Source: Glaciimonas soli
GTDB lineage: Bacteria > Pseudomonadota > Gammaproteobacteria > Burkholderiales > Burkholderiaceae_D
Assembly (NCBI RefSeq): GCF_009497155.1
Contig: NZ_WINI01000007.1
Span: 652,195 to 716,194 of the forward strand
Direction: 5' to 3'
DNA: 64,000 nt
The first letter of the stretch is position 1; each line of letters begins with the position of its first letter. This document shows positions 11,993 to 22,918 of the stretch, one piece after another. A program made the translations under genes and the position numbers. A model generated the notes under the pieces. The model had not been told where the DNA came from, ran no database searches, and was given only the letters and a program-made list of their open reading frames with translations.

Positions 11993-13549
11993 ATGGAGGT
12001 AAAATTTACTCTCCTATTGTCCATGACATCCTCCAAATCTCCCCCTTTGCTTAATCTTCGGCTGACGGCTGTCGCCGCCGCTGTTTCAGTAATTTCATTA
12101 TTAGCGGGCTGCGCAGTTGGGCCGGACTATGCGCGACCAAAAATGGACATGCCAACGGCATTTAAAGAAACCGGCCTCAAGGAAAACCAATCGTGGAAAA
12201 CTGCGACGCCACAACAGATTAATGCCGATCACCGTTGGTGGGAAATTTACGGCGACAGCACACTCAACAATTTGATTGAACAAGCGAATCAGGCTAACCA
12301 GAGCATTCAACTGGCTGAAGCACAGTATCGCCAGGCACAGGCGGTAGCGAATGAAGCACGCGCTGGTTTGTGGCCGACACTGGGTGTAAACGCTGGGGCC
12401 GGACGAGCACTTACTAATTCTAACGGCATTAAGCTAGGCAATTACTACGACATTGCGGCTAATGCAAGCTGGGAGCCCGATATCTGGGGTGGCGTCAGAC
12501 GTGCCGTTGAGTCCGGCCAGGCAGGTAGCCAAGCCAGTGCAGCTGATTTAGCCGCAGCGCGCTTGAGCATTCAAACCACGCTGGCCCAAGATTATTTGCA
12601 ACTGCGGATTACTGACCAGCTAAAACAACTTTACGCAGACACCATCACTGCCTATACCCGCTCGCTAAAACTGACGCAATCTCAATACAACGCAGGTGTC
12701 GCTCTGCGTTCCGATGTGGCGCAAGCAGAAACGCAATTGAAATCGACAGAAGCGCAAGCCATCGATCTGGATGCCCAACGCCGTCAATTGGAACATGCGA
12801 TTGCCATCCTGGTAGGTAAAACACCGGCAGCGTTTTCCATACCCGCAGAAGCATCGGCAGATACCGCAACTTTACAACTGGCCGCGCATTTACCCGCCAT
12901 CCCAACCGGCTTGCCTTCTGAACTGCTGGAGCGTCGCCCCGATGTCGCTGCTGCAGAACGCCGTGTAGCACTTGCCAATGCCAATGTCGGCGTTGCCAAA
13001 GCAGCGTTTTTCCCATCGCTGATGCTAAACGTCAGCGGCGGTTTTGATGCTGGCAGTTTGGCGCAATGGTTTGCCGTACCTAGTCGCGTCTGGTCGCTCG
13101 GCCCTGCCCTGGCACAAACCATTTTCGATGGCGGTCTGCGGCGCGCGCAAAGTGCGCAAGCCATTGCTGCTTATGATGCTTCGGTCGCGCAATACAAACA
13201 AACCGTGCTGAGCAGTTTCCAGGATGTAGAAGATAACCTGGCGTTGTTGCATGTTCTCGATCAGGAAACTACGGTGCAAGATCAGGCGGTCACGGCAGCA
13301 CAATTATCTGAACGACTGGCGCTGGCGCAATACAACGCCGGCACCAGTCTCTATTTGAATGTCGCTACTGCGCAAGCGCTTTCATTAAGCAATCAACGCA
13401 CTGCAGTGCAATTACGCGGCCGCCAACTGGTGGCTAGTGTGGCGTTGGTCAAAGCGATAGGCGGCGGTTGGGATGCCGCTGAGCTGGATAAAACACCCAC
13501 AGTTAGCGCCGATAGTAAAAATAGCCAAACGACAGCAATTGCTCACTAA
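11993..13549 (+). CDS. RND efflux outer-membrane lipoprotein (OprM/NodT family)
   Basis: A 518-residue outer-membrane channel of a tripartite efflux pump. It has a hydrophobic signal and the lipobox LLAGC (Cys40 from this start), then two TolC-type repeats; GPDYARP after the lipobox and LPSELLERRPDVAAAERR are NodT-family hallmarks. I chose the ATG at 11993 because GGAGG lies 8 nt upstream; ATGs at 11978 and 12023 are alternatives. It is the first gene of the operon, 21 nt before the adaptor gene. Having the channel gene first is less common than adaptor-first order. Confidence 0.92.
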   Translation: MEVKFTLLLSMTSSKSPPLLNLRLTAVAAAVSVISLLAGCAVGPDYARPKMDMPTAFKETGLKENQSWKTATPQQINADHRWWEIYGDSTLNNLIEQANQANQSIQLAEAQYRQAQAVANEARAGLWPTLGVNAGAGRALTNSNGIKLGNYYDIAANASWEPDIWGGVRRAVESGQAGSQASAADLAAARLSIQTTLAQDYLQLRITDQLKQLYADTITAYTRSLKLTQSQYNAGVALRSDVAQAETQLKSTEAQAIDLDAQRRQLEHAIAILVGKTPAAFSIPAEASADTATLQLAAHLPAIPTGLPSELLERRPDVAAAERRVALANANVGVAKAAFFPSLMLNVSGGFDAGSLAQWFAVPSRVWSLGPALAQTIFDGGLRRAQSAQAIAAYDASVAQYKQTVLSSFQDVEDNLALLHVLDQETTVQDQAVTAAQLSERLALAQYNAGTSLYLNVATAQALSLSNQRTAVQLRGRQLVASVALVKAIGGGWDAAELDKTPTVSADSKNSQTTAIAH

Positions 13550-13570
13550 AACTGCAAACACATTTCCATT

Positions 13571-14833
13571 ATGACTAACAATAATTCCACCTCATTGCCC
13601 CCACGTCGCTCGAATCTACTGATTAGCGCTGCCATCATCGTATTGATCGGCGCTGCTGTATGGGTTTATAAACATGAAACTGCAAGCGCTCCGGCGAAAA
13701 CCCCGGATGCACCGGTAGAAATTACCAGCGTTTTAGTCAAACAACAGGATGTGCCGCGCTACCTCACTGGCGTCGGTACAGTCACCAGCAATGCCAGCGT
13801 CACCGTTAGAACCCGCATTGATGGACAACTCGACAAGGTTGGCTTCGTAGAAGGTCAAGATGTTAAAGCCGGACAATTGCTAGCGCAAATTGATCCACGC
13901 GCTTTACAAGCGCAACTGGCACAAGCCGAAGCGCAAAAGGCCAAAGATCAGGCTTCGTTGATGAACGCCAAAATTGATTTGCAGCGCTACATCTCACTAC
14001 GTCAACAAGACGCAGCGACCCAACAAACATTAGATACACAAAAATCTCTGGTAGCACAATTGGATGCTGCCGTTAAAACCGACGATGCGCAAATTCAATA
14101 TGCCAAAGTGCAGTTGGACTATACCCACATCACTGCGCCAATTAGTGGCCGCGTCGGTGCACGTCTGGTTGATCCGGGCAATATCGTGCATGCCGCCGAC
14201 GCCAATGGTTTGGTCGTCATCAATCAAATCGATCCGATCGCCGTCGTGTTCACACTCCCGGAAGATAATTTCCAAGACATCAATAAAGCACTGCATGCAT
14301 CATCACAACCACTGAGCGTTGGTGCTTTTGATCGTGATAGTAATGCTGCGTTAGCGACTGGCCAATTAGTGTTATTGAACAATCAAATCGACACCACCAA
14401 CGGCACCGTGCAACTTAAAGCAAAATACCAAAACCCGACGCACGTACTGTGGCCGGGACAGTACGTCAATGCGCGCCTGCAATTGAGCGACTTGCCACAA
14501 GCACTGACGGTGCCTGCCGCAGTCGTCCAGCGTGGACAAGATGGCACATATGTCTATGTCGTTAACGCGGATAACACGGTCAAAGACCAAGCCGTCCATG
14601 TCGTTCAGATTCAAGATGGTATTGCTGCCATCGATCAGGGATTGAGCGCTGGTCAGCGTGTAGTATTAGACGGTCAATACAAATTGAAACCAGGCGCAAC
14701 GATAGTTGAGCATGCAGATAACTCTGAACATGCTGTAGACCATTCAAAACTCACCGCCGATGACGCCGTAGTTAGTACAACTGCCAATCAAACAGCGACT
14801 GCTAACAAGGCTGTAAGCGGAGCGGCTAAATGA
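13571..14833 (+). CDS. RND efflux periplasmic adaptor (MdtA-like)
   Basis: A 420-residue membrane-fusion protein: N-terminal membrane anchor at about residues 16-34, then lipoyl/barrel-sandwich, alpha-hairpin and beta-barrel domains. GTVTSNASVTVRTRIDGQL and the mirrored TAPISGRVGARLVDPGN are the two lipoyl half-motifs. It bridges the inner-membrane pump and outer-membrane channel. The C-terminal 45 residues are Thr/Ala-rich and poorly conserved in look. The stop overlaps the pump start by 4 nt, implying translational coupling. Confidence 0.94.
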   Translation: MTNNNSTSLPPRRSNLLISAAIIVLIGAAVWVYKHETASAPAKTPDAPVEITSVLVKQQDVPRYLTGVGTVTSNASVTVRTRIDGQLDKVGFVEGQDVKAGQLLAQIDPRALQAQLAQAEAQKAKDQASLMNAKIDLQRYISLRQQDAATQQTLDTQKSLVAQLDAAVKTDDAQIQYAKVQLDYTHITAPISGRVGARLVDPGNIVHAADANGLVVINQIDPIAVVFTLPEDNFQDINKALHASSQPLSVGAFDRDSNAALATGQLVLLNNQIDTTNGTVQLKAKYQNPTHVLWPGQYVNARLQLSDLPQALTVPAAVVQRGQDGTYVYVVNADNTVKDQAVHVVQIQDGIAAIDQGLSAGQRVVLDGQYKLKPGATIVEHADNSEHAVDHSKLTADDAVVSTTANQTATANKAVSGAAK

Positions 14834-17800
14834 GTATTTCCGCAACCTTTATTAAACGTCCTATTGGTACGACCTTACTGGCGATAGCCATTATGGTGGT
14901 CGGTATCGCGGTTTGGCCGCTGTTACCGGTCGCACCTTTACCGCAAGTTGATTTCCCTACCATTCAAGTTTCTGCCAGTCTGCCGGGCGCAAGCCCTGAA
15001 ACGATGGCATCGAATGTGGCGCAGCCATTGGAACGCCAGTTTTCACTGATTGCCGGCCTGTCGCAAATGACCTCGACCAGTACGCTGGGATCATCGCAAA
15101 TCACTTTGCAATTTGATTTAAATCGCAATATTGATGCGGCCGCTTTGGATGTACAAGCTGCGATTAATGCTTCCAGCGGGCAGTTGCCAGCCAATCTGCC
15201 AAACCCGCCGACCTTCCGCAAAGTCAATCCTGCCGATGCGCCGATTTTAGTATTGGCAGTGCAATCGACGACATTGCCGCTGATTCAGGTCAATGACTAT
15301 GCTGACAATATTCTGGCACAGCAAATTTCACAAATTGAAGGTGTCGGTTTAGTCTTTATCGGCGGCGCGCAAAAGCCGGCAGTACGGATCCAGGTCGATC
15401 CCACCAAGTTGACCGCATTCGGAATGAATCTGGAAGACATTCGCAATGTCATCGCCAATACCACTGTCAATCAACCGAAAGGCACGGTTGACGGTGATCA
15501 CCAAAGCTTTACGGTTTACACCAACGATCAGTTACTGCACGCTGCTCCATGGAACGACATGATTTTGGCGTACAAAAATGGCGCTCCTGTCCGCGTACGC
15601 GACATCGGTGTCGCTATTGATGCACCAGAAAATGTCAAAGCCGCAGGTTGGGCATATGCAGGTAAAGCAGCACCGGCCGACAGTACCATTACCAATGGCC
15701 GCTCTATCGTGTTGGCGATCACCAAACAACCTGGTGCGAACGTAATTGAAACCGTGGATGCCATTAAAGCGGCATTGCCACGACTGCAAGCGGCGATCCC
15801 CTCTTCTGTGCGCGTCAACACCCTGATTGATCGTACGCAAACTATCCGCGCATCTGTCAAAGATGTGGAATTCACACTGATGCTCACCATCGCCTTGGTC
15901 GTATTAGTGATTTTTATGTTCTTGCGTAACATTCCTGCCACCTTGATACCAAGTGTGACGGTGCCGCTCGCATTAATGGGTACCGCTGCCGTCATGTATC
16001 TGGTCGGCTTCAGTCTCGACAATTTGTCGTTGATGGCACTGACGATTGCAGTTGGTTTCGTGGTCGATGATGCGATCGTCATGTTGGAAAACATTTATCG
16101 CTACATCGAAGAAGGTATGTCGCCGATGGATGCCGCCTACAAAGGCGCGGGTGAAATTGCGTTCACGATTGTCTCGATTTCGGTTTCACTGGTTGCAGTG
16201 TTTATTCCACTGTTGCTAATGGGCGGCATTGTTGGCCGACTGTTCCGGGAGTTTGCGATCACCGTCACCGTCACAATCGCTGTATCGGTCATCGTGTCGT
16301 TAACCTTGACACCAATGCTGTGTTCGCGTTTTTTACGGAATCACAACGAGGAAAAGCACGGCAAAATTGCGCAATTGTTTGAGCGCGGTTTCCAGGCTAT
16401 GCTGGACGCCTATAAACGCGGATTACATGTCGTGTTGCGCCATCAATTTATTACACTTTGCACGTTCTTTGCCACCATGGCGATTACAGTCGTGTTGTTT
16501 GCCATCATTCCGAAAGGCTTCTTCCCGCAGCAAGATACAGGCTTCATTTTCGGCTTTGCCGAATCGGCCCAAGACTCTTCATTTGACTCAATGAAACAGC
16601 GGGTACTTCAACTTGCAGATGTGGTGCGCAAAGATAATGCGGTAGCAAGCTTCGGTGTCAGCGCTGGTCAAAACACCTATAACACAGCGAATTTTTTCAT
16701 CGGCCTAAAGCCCAAAGATGAAGGTCGTAAAGCGAACGCCGATGAAGTCATTGCACGACTGCGGCCACAGCTGGAAAAAATTCAGGGTGTCAAATTATTC
16801 TTACAGGCCGGGCAAGATATTAACGTTGGCGGCCGTCTGGCGCGTACACAATATCAATACACCATCGTCGATTCTTCGTTAGATGAATTGGATGTATGGG
16901 CGCCGAAATTAATGGCACGCTTTAAGCAACTGCCTCAACTGACCGATGTCGCCTCGGATCAACAGAACGCTGCTGCAACTGCTACGCTGACGATAGATCG
17001 TGCCCGCGCTTCTAGCTTTGGCATTTCGCCAGCGCTAATTGATTCCACCATATACGACGCCATTGGACAGCGTCAGGTTGCGCAATACTTCACCCAGGTG
17101 AATAGTTATCACGTGGTGTTGGAAGTGACGCCGGAACTACAAAAAGATCCTGCGATTTTTGATAAGTTGTACGTCACTTCACCGTTGACCGGTCAGCAAA
17201 TCCCGCTGTCGAGCTTTGTGAAAGTGGATACAACTAAAACAGGTTACCTATCGATTAGCCATCAAAGCCAGTTCCCTGCAGTGACAATCTCATTTAACCT
17301 CGCGCCGGGCGTTGCACTTGGCGAGGCGGTAACAGCAATCCAAAAAGCGCAAGAGGCAATGAATGTACCGCATACCTTAACTGGCACATTCCAGGGTTCG
17401 GCCAAAGCATTCGGCGATTCACTTTCTTCACAACCGTATTTGATCGCTGCAGCGTTGATCGCGGTGTATATCGTGCTGGGCTTGCTGTATGAAAGTTATA
17501 TTCATCCGCTGACAATTTTATCGACCTTGCCATCGGCCGGTGTAGGAGCATTGCTGATCTTGATGGCTGGCGGTTATGATCTCAGCGTGATTGCACTGAT
17601 CGGGATTATTTTATTGATCGGTATCGTCAAGAAAAATGGCATCATGATGGTGGATTTTGCGTTGACGGCTGAACGTGAAAAAGGCATGAGTCCGGAAGAG
17701 GCGATTTATCAGGCTTGCCTGTTACGCTTCCGCCCTATCATGATGACGACCATGTGTGCACTGTTGAGTGGATTGCCGTTGATGTTGAGCCACGGTTCTG

Positions 17801-18000
17801 GTTCGGAATTGCGTCGGCCACTCGGTTATGCGATGGTGGGTGGTTTGATACTGTCGCAGATGCTAACCTTGTTCACCACGCCAGTGGTCTATCTGTATTT
17901 GGATAGAGCGCATTTTTGGTACGAAAAACGCAAAGCAGCAAAACGCGCACGGAAAGCAGCGGCTAACCAGATGCATCAAACACCGCCCGCAATAGAATAG
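14830..18000 (+). CDS. RND efflux pump, MdtB/MdtC-like
   Basis: A 1056-residue inner-membrane proton-driven exporter with 12 helices and two large periplasmic loops. The fourth helix carries the proton-relay pair in [16 protein letters not shown], and the N-terminus [15 protein letters not shown] is typical of the HAE1/MdtB-MdtC branch that exports organic compounds. E. coli mdtABC has two pump subunits; only one is here, so a homotrimer is likely. It lacks obvious features of the metal-exporting (CusA) branch although a metal-type two-component system follows 8 nt later. Confidence 0.95.
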   Translation: MSISATFIKRPIGTTLLAIAIMVVGIAVWPLLPVAPLPQVDFPTIQVSASLPGASPETMASNVAQPLERQFSLIAGLSQMTSTSTLGSSQITLQFDLNRNIDAAALDVQAAINASSGQLPANLPNPPTFRKVNPADAPILVLAVQSTTLPLIQVNDYADNILAQQISQIEGVGLVFIGGAQKPAVRIQVDPTKLTAFGMNLEDIRNVIANTTVNQPKGTVDGDHQSFTVYTNDQLLHAAPWNDMILAYKNGAPVRVRDIGVAIDAPENVKAAGWAYAGKAAPADSTITNGRSIVLAITKQPGANVIETVDAIKAALPRLQAAIPSSVRVNTLIDRTQTIRASVKDVEFTLMLTIALVVLVIFMFLRNIPATLIPSVTVPLALMGTAAVMYLVGFSLDNLSLMALTIAVGFVVDDAIVMLENIYRYIEEGMSPMDAAYKGAGEIAFTIVSISVSLVAVFIPLLLMGGIVGRLFREFAITVTVTIAVSVIVSLTLTPMLCSRFLRNHNEEKHGKIAQLFERGFQAMLDAYKRGLHVVLRHQFITLCTFFATMAITVVLFAIIPKGFFPQQDTGFIFGFAESAQDSSFDSMKQRVLQLADVVRKDNAVASFGVSAGQNTYNTANFFIGLKPKDEGRKANADEVIARLRPQLEKIQGVKLFLQAGQDINVGGRLARTQYQYTIVDSSLDELDVWAPKLMARFKQLPQLTDVASDQQNAAATATLTIDRARASSFGISPALIDSTIYDAIGQRQVAQYFTQVNSYHVVLEVTPELQKDPAIFDKLYVTSPLTGQQIPLSSFVKVDTTKTGYLSISHQSQFPAVTISFNLAPGVALGEAVTAIQKAQEAMNVPHTLTGTFQGSAKAFGDSLSSQPYLIAAALIAVYIVLGLLYESYIHPLTILSTLPSAGVGALLILMAGGYDLSVIALIGIILLIGIVKKNGIMMVDFALTAEREKGMSPEEAIYQACLLRFRPIMMTTMCALLSGLPLMLSHGSGSELRRPLGYAMVGGLILSQMLTLFTTPVVYLYLDRAHFWYEKRKAAKRARKAAANQMHQTPPAIE

Positions 18001-18008
18001 AAGTTAAT

Positions 18009-18725
18009 ATGAAAATCCTGATCGTCGAAGATGAGTTAAAGACCGCAGACTACCTTTACAAAGGTTTGTCCGAGCAAGGCTGCGTGGTCGATCTGGCACA
18101 TAACGGCATCGACGGTCAGCATTTGGCGTTAGAACACGATTACGACGTGATTGTGCTTGACGTCATGTTGCCAGGTATCGATGGCTTTTCTGTTTTGCGC
18201 GCTTTACGTGCGGTCAAACATACGCCGGTTATTATGTTGACGGCACGTGATCGGGTTGAAGATCGGGTCAAAGGCTTGCATGACGGGGCCGACGACTACT
18301 TGATCAAACCCTTCTCTTTTCTTGAATTATTGGCGCGCCTGCAAGCTCTCACGCGCCGCGGTCGCACTCTGGAACCGACACAACTACACATCGGTGATTT
18401 GCATATAGATCTGCTTAGTCGTAAAGCATCGCGCGGCAATGGCGGTACAGGGGCACCAGTTACACGCATAGACCTCACTGCGAAAGAGTTTTCCTTATTG
18501 CTGGTATTAGCCAAACGCCAGGGAGAAATTTTGTCGAAAACGGCGATTGCTGAACTGGTCTGGGACATGAATTTTGATAGCAATACCAATGTGGTCGAAG
18601 TGGCGATCAAGCGTTTGCGCGCTAAAATAGATGGCCCGTTCAACGTCAAGTTGCTGCATACGATACGGGGCATGGGCTATGTGCTGGAACCGCGCTCAGA
18701 AGTGCAAGGCGATCAATCACTATGA
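18009..18725 (+). CDS. Heavy-metal-type response regulator (OmpR/PhoB family)
   Basis: A 238-residue regulator. The receiver domain has Asp51 as phosphoacceptor in [12 protein letters not shown], with Thr78 and Lys100 in the switch positions (MLTAR, LIKPF). The C-terminal winged helix (about 128-228) ends with [24 protein letters not shown] near the N-terminus is typical of the CopR/CusR/CzcR/SilR group. It likely binds the palindrome at 11938-11953. The stop overlaps the kinase start by 4 nt. Confidence 0.93.
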   Translation: MKILIVEDELKTADYLYKGLSEQGCVVDLAHNGIDGQHLALEHDYDVIVLDVMLPGIDGFSVLRALRAVKHTPVIMLTARDRVEDRVKGLHDGADDYLIKPFSFLELLARLQALTRRGRTLEPTQLHIGDLHIDLLSRKASRGNGGTGAPVTRIDLTAKEFSLLLVLAKRQGEILSKTAIAELVWDMNFDSNTNVVEVAIKRLRAKIDGPFNVKLLHTIRGMGYVLEPRSEVQGDQSL

Positions 18726-20146
18726 AAATGTCATTCGGACGTTCCATCACGACCCGTCTGGTTGTAATGTTCGCCGTCGCCACGCTGTGCATATTTTCAC
18801 TGATCGGCGCCTTGTTATATAACGTGGTGCACCGCGAACTTGAGCGCCATCAGCAAGAAGAATTGCATACGCTGTTTCAAGATATCCAATACATGCTGGA
18901 ACATGTCGGCACGGTTGATCGATGGGTTAAAGTACAAGCAAAACTGGATGCTCTGACGCCGCTTGATGGAACTAAACGTTTTTGGATACTCGGTGATGAT
19001 CCGCGTTTTCAGTACGGTCGCGGCCTGGCCGAAATTGATCAACTCAATCGCGACCGAAATGGCATAGGGGAGATTCAATTACGCAATCGCGCCTATCCAT
19101 TACTGACCATGACAAAAACCATAGCGGCGTTTGAAGACAGGCAGCCAGTGCGCTTGATTGTTGCGATTGATACCGAACCCTATTTTCATACGATGCGTGC
19201 CTTCGTGATTGCTTTGGTCGCACTATCTTTGCTTGGCGTTTTATTAGTTATGCTGCTTGGTTATTGGATCACCAAAGCCGGCTTACGTCCCTTGAAGCAA
19301 CTTTCCAACGAGGCACTGTCGCTCGGCCCCAGAGCGCTCTCACAGCGTTTGAACATAACACCGTTACCGAACGAATTATCGGCCCTGGTCACGGCGTTCA
19401 ATGGCGCTTTGGAACGCATGGAAGGTGCCTATCAACAACTGGAGGCATTCAATGCGGATGTCGCCCATGAGCTGCGGACACCTCTTGCGAATCTGATCGG
19501 CACCACACAAGTTGCTTTATCGCGTGAACGTGGCGCAGCGCAGTTTCAAGAAGTATTGGAATCGAATCTGGAAGAGCTGGAACGCATGCGTTCAATTGTG
19601 AACGATATGTTGTTTCTGGCGCGGGCTGATCAAGGTGAACCGGCGACTGAATTAATCCGCACCTCGGTCGCACATCAAGTCAATAAAACGATAGAGTTTT
19701 TTGAGTTCGTCTTAGATGACAGTGCAATCACCGTCAGTCTAATTGGCGATCTCGATGTTGAAGCGCCGATTGAAACCGCCTTGTTCCGTCGCGCAATGAG
19801 TAATTTATTACAGAATGCTATTCAACATTCCAGTGCAAATGCGCAGATTGTGGTCCGCATCACTGCAAGCGATTCGCTCATCCAGATTGCTGTCAGCAAC
19901 CCCGGTGAAGCGATTTCTGAAGCGCATTTGCAACGCTTGTTCGATCGCTTCTATCGCGTTGATATTGCGCGTCATGATCATGGAGAACTACATGGTTATG
20001 GGCTCGGTTTAGCCATTGTGAAGGCTGTCGCAAAAATGCACGGCGGCAGTGTATTTGCTACCTGTGAACATGGTTTGACGACGATAGGATTTAGTTTCAG
20101 ATCGACACTGGCAGCATCGCCAACGTCAGTAACGACTTCCGTCTAG
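18722..20146 (+). CDS. Heavy-metal-type sensor histidine kinase
   Basis: A 474-residue inner-membrane kinase of the CopS/CusS/CzcS type. Membrane helices at about residues 12-33 and 160-183 bracket a periplasmic sensor; a HAMP linker follows. The phosphoacceptor is His249 in [13 protein letters not shown], and the ATPase domain has the N-box NLLQNAIQH and G-box [10 protein letters not shown]. It phosphorylates the preceding regulator. The signal is not known: family membership suggests metal, but the controlled pump is of the drug-exporting class. Confidence 0.93.
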   Translation: MKMSFGRSITTRLVVMFAVATLCIFSLIGALLYNVVHRELERHQQEELHTLFQDIQYMLEHVGTVDRWVKVQAKLDALTPLDGTKRFWILGDDPRFQYGRGLAEIDQLNRDRNGIGEIQLRNRAYPLLTMTKTIAAFEDRQPVRLIVAIDTEPYFHTMRAFVIALVALSLLGVLLVMLLGYWITKAGLRPLKQLSNEALSLGPRALSQRLNITPLPNELSALVTAFNGALERMEGAYQQLEAFNADVAHELRTPLANLIGTTQVALSRERGAAQFQEVLESNLEELERMRSIVNDMLFLARADQGEPATELIRTSVAHQVNKTIEFFEFVLDDSAITVSLIGDLDVEAPIETALFRRAMSNLLQNAIQHSSANAQIVVRITASDSLIQIAVSNPGEAISEAHLQRLFDRFYRVDIARHDHGELHGYGLGLAIVKAVAKMHGGSVFATCEHGLTTIGFSFRSTLAASPTSVTTSV

Positions 20147-20187
20147 CGCGGTAGCTGAACAATTGATGACTCAGCCGAAATCGCCGT

Positions 20188-20370
20188 CTATTTAATTTGC
20201 ATTGCCTCGTCTGCGAGTTTTCGCACCAGCCGCGCTAACTCAGAACGATCTTTGTCACTCCAGTCTGCCAGCGCCTCTTCAAGCACGCTGTTACGGGCCA
20301 CACTGATCTGCACATCGACAATCTGGACAGAGACGCATGGCGTCGTTGACCAAAAGCGGAAGGTGGCCAA
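20188..20370 (-). pseudogene. MarR-family regulator remnant (C-terminal fragment)
   Basis: A 60-codon minus-strand frame whose last 30 residues, ALADWSDKDRSELARLVRKL and following, look like the C-terminal dimerisation helix of MarR regulators. The N-terminal half does not match, and no winged-helix segment is present upstream, so this is probably the end of a degraded gene. Its position directly after an efflux operon fits a lost local regulator, which is inference. Confidence 0.45.
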
Positions 20371-20637
20371 TTGGGACTGTGTCCTTTACCAGGGACAAAC
20401 ACTTTTCAAATGACAGCAGAATGCCGCAGTAAGGAAGAGCCCGATCTGGTCGATGCAGAAAATCACTTCCTCAATGCTTACAAGTTAGCGCAAAGACAAT
20501 TAATGCTGATATGCCCAGATGCTTACGTCGCGCTGATTGGGAATGCGGCAGACCACAAAATAGTTGAGCAATATTTCGCACACTGGCTTGGCATGCGAAC
20601 GCACAATATGACTAATGAAACTGGATCGATTATTTAA
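20371..20637 (+). CDS. Hypothetical protein, doubtful
   Basis: An 88-codon frame between the MarR remnant and the 4.5S RNA gene. No domain is recognised, there is no clear ribosome site, and the first residues read like intergenic DNA. The inner part (from about residue 22) has plausible composition. It may be a fragment of a decayed gene. Confidence 0.2.
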   Translation: MGLCPLPGTNTFQMTAECRSKEEPDLVDAENHFLNAYKLAQRQLMLICPDAYVALIGNAADHKIVEQYFAHWLGMRTHNMTNETGSII

Positions 20638-20715
20638 GACCGCCTGTATGCGTAAAATTTGCATACGGGCACGTTTGAAAATGCGTTGCGGAAAAAGAAA
20701 GGGAAAATAAGAAGA

Positions 20716-20811
20716 GGCGAGCCTTGTCTGCGGCACTTGTGGGGAACAGCTGTGGCTGCTTCGTTCCCGACCTGACCAGATTCACCGTGCCACAATGCGC
20801 AGGGGCCCGCC
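20716..20811 (-). ncRNA. ffs: 4.5S RNA of the signal recognition particle
   Basis: On the minus strand the conserved domain IV sequence GGTCAGGTCGGGAACGAAGC is present, the Ffh-binding hairpin with its GGAA loop. Compared with E. coli, the loop-closing C-G pair is exchanged for G-C, a compensatory change that keeps the stem. The ends GGCGGGCC and GGCTCGCC pair, giving a single long hairpin of about 96 nt, the short bacterial SRP RNA. A T-rich tract (TCTTCTTATTTTCCC) follows the 3' end. It works with Ffh and FtsY to deliver membrane proteins to the translocon. Confidence 0.92.
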
Positions 20812-20818
20812 GGTCGGT

Positions 20819-20824
20819 ATTGTA
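20819..20824 (-). promoter_or_regulatory. -10 box of the 4.5S RNA gene
   Basis: TACAAT on the minus strand ends 7 nt before the predicted 5' end of the RNA at 20811. No good -35 hexamer stands at the ideal spacing, so only the -10 element is claimed. Confidence 0.5.
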
Positions 20825-20877
20825 CCGCATCAGTGGTGTCACTGACCAGTACAAATACCGGTTTTGCATAATTTCAA

Positions 20878-22362
20878 TTACAAACCCAATTCCTGCCAGA
20901 TCTGATCGACACGTGCTTTGATTTCAGGCGTCATTTGTATTGTTGTGCCCCACTCCCTGCTTGTTTCGCCTGGCCATTTATTGGTTGCGTCAATCCCCAT
21001 CTTGCTGCCCAAACCGCTTACCGGGGAAGCAAAATCGAGATAATCAATTGGCGTGTTATCAACCAAAGTGGTGTCGCGTAACGGATCGACCCGTGTCGTG
21101 ATGGCCCAAATGACCTCTTTCCAATCGCGGATATTGACATCCTCATCAACTACAACGATGAACTTGGTATACATGAATTGACGCAAATAACTCCACACGC
21201 CAAACATGACTCGCTTGGCGTGACCAGCATAGGCCTTTTTAATTTGCACCACCGCCATCCGATAGCTGCAACCTTCTGGCGGCAAATAAAAATCGAGAAT
21301 TTCCGAAAATTGCTTTTGCAGCAATGGAATGAAAACTTCATTCAACGCCACACCCAGCACCGCCGGCTCATCTGGCGGTTTGCCTGTATACGTAGAGTGA
21401 TAAATCGGATCACGGCGCATGGTGATGCGGTCTATCGTAAAGACGGGGAAGTAATCTTGCTCGTTGTAATAGCCAGTATGATCGCCGTACGGGCCTTCCA
21501 ATGCCATTTCGTAGCCGGACGGGTGATTTGCGTCTGGATAAATATGTCCTTCCAGCACAATTTCTGCCGAAGCCGGTACACGTAATTCGCTGCCAATAGC
21601 TTTCACTAATTCCGTGCGACTGCCGCGTAACAGACCCGCAAACTGGTATTCAGAAAGATTATCCGGCACCGGCGTCACCGCACCTAATATAGTTGCAGGA
21701 TCTGCCCCCAACGCAACCGCAACCGGATAAGGCTTGCCGCCAGTGGCAAGCGCATGCTCGCGGAAATCGAGCGCGCCGCCACGATGCGCCAGCCAACGCA
21801 TGATGACTTTATTACGCGATAAGACTTGTTGCCGATAAATACCGAGATTCTGGCGTTTTTTGTGTGGTCCCTTTGTGATAACCAAACCCCAGGTAATTAA
21901 GGGAGCAATATCGCCGGGCCAGCAATGCTGTATCGGCAATTTCGCGAGATCAACGTCATTCCCTTCCCACACAATTTCCTGGCATGGCGCTGAACGATGC
22001 TCTTTTGGCGCCATATCCCATAGCGACTTCACTAAAGAGCCCAATCCCATCAAATCTTTAAAGTCTTTCGGTGGCTCCGGCTCTTTTAGTCGTGCGAGCA
22101 CATGACCAATCCGGCGTAATTCGCTGACATCATCAGCCCCCATGCCCAGCGCGACGCGACGCGGAGTGCCAAACAAATTCCCCAACACCGGTATGGTATG
22201 ACCAACAGGTTTTTGAAATAGCAATGCCGGGCCTTCCGCGCGCAACGTGCGATCACATATTTCCGTCATTTCCAACACGGGCGATACCGGTAAGGAGATT
22301 TGCTTCAACTCCCCTAATTGTTCTAATTTGACAATAAAGTCGCGTAAATCTGTATATTTCAT
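20878..22362 (-). CDS. ubiD: 4-hydroxy-3-polyprenylbenzoate decarboxylase
   Basis: A 494-residue prenylated-FMN-dependent decarboxylase of ubiquinone biosynthesis, acting on 3-octaprenyl-4-hydroxybenzoate. Near-identical to the family layout: [20 protein letters not shown] at the N-terminus, an N-terminal FMN-binding-like domain and the catalytic region around EIVLEG and [11 protein letters not shown]. Length matches E. coli UbiD (about 497). Its cofactor partner UbiX is not in the window. Confidence 0.97.
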   Translation of the reverse strand: MKYTDLRDFIVKLEQLGELKQISLPVSPVLEMTEICDRTLRAEGPALLFQKPVGHTIPVLGNLFGTPRRVALGMGADDVSELRRIGHVLARLKEPEPPKDFKDLMGLGSLVKSLWDMAPKEHRSAPCQEIVWEGNDVDLAKLPIQHCWPGDIAPLITWGLVITKGPHKKRQNLGIYRQQVLSRNKVIMRWLAHRGGALDFREHALATGGKPYPVAVALGADPATILGAVTPVPDNLSEYQFAGLLRGSRTELVKAIGSELRVPASAEIVLEGHIYPDANHPSGYEMALEGPYGDHTGYYNEQDYFPVFTIDRITMRRDPIYHSTYTGKPPDEPAVLGVALNEVFIPLLQKQFSEILDFYLPPEGCSYRMAVVQIKKAYAGHAKRVMFGVWSYLRQFMYTKFIVVVDEDVNIRDWKEVIWAITTRVDPLRDTTLVDNTPIDYLDFASPVSGLGSKMGIDATNKWPGETSREWGTTIQMTPEIKARVDQIWQELGL

Positions 22363-22918
22363 GTTGTCTTAATAACTATAGTTTTTGAAGGCTAAAATTT
22401 AAGCTTTTGCGGCAAGCGATTGATTTTATTGGATTTTATTTTTTACATGACAAATTATTTAGACATAAAAGTTATAGAAACAACGTTCTATAGTATTGAC
22501 TGCGTATAATCACGCCCATACAATGCCCGTCGACTCTTGATGATGCTATGAGGAATTAAAGTCTGAATTTGCAGTTGTACTTACAGTTGCGTTTCCATTT
22601 TTTCTCAGCAATCAACATTCACGGGATGGGGATCCCACACAACATTTTAGGAGTGTTTTCAAAAGGCGTCTGCCTTCTTCCCCAAATTCTTGTTTGCTAC
22701 TGATGGTCAATCTTTACCATCAGACTACAGCAAACTTCACGACGTTTTGCGTGTTTCTGGCTTGCAGCAATTTTTACTGTTATCTCTGCAAGCAGATTCG
22801 CAGTCAGCGCCAAACGATATTGATTTCGTTACATACCAAGCTAAGCGGCATGATTTTGCTATATTCCGTGCCCTGTATCAGTAGCCGCCGTGTGTAACGT
22901 AACGATACTGGAGGTTCA
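22363..22918. other. Gene-free stretch with the lytic transglycosylase promoter and leader
   Basis: This 556-nt gap between divergent ubiD and the lytic transglycosylase gene is AT-rich near 22400-22500, carries a strong promoter at 22496-22524 and then about 390 nt of apparent leader. A hairpin TGATGGT/ACCATCA occurs near 22702-22722. Two short overlapping frames (22690-22884 and 22694-22897) lack ribosome sites and recognisable domains, so I do not call them genes. Confidence 0.6.
22496..22524 (+). promoter_or_regulatory. Sigma-70 promoter for the lytic transglycosylase gene
   Basis: TTGACT (22496-22501), a 17-nt spacer and TACAAT (22519-22524) make a near-consensus promoter reading toward the gene at 22919. 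Initiation near 22531 would give a 5' leader of about 390 nt. Confidence 0.65.

Noticed and set aside
15528..16094. 188-codon frame opposite the RND pump gene
   Set aside because: Antisense shadow of a conserved membrane protein; no ribosome site or family.
22690..22897. Two short overlapping frames in the lytic transglycosylase leader
   Set aside because: One starts at TTG without a ribosome site, the other overlaps it out of frame; neither has recognisable content.
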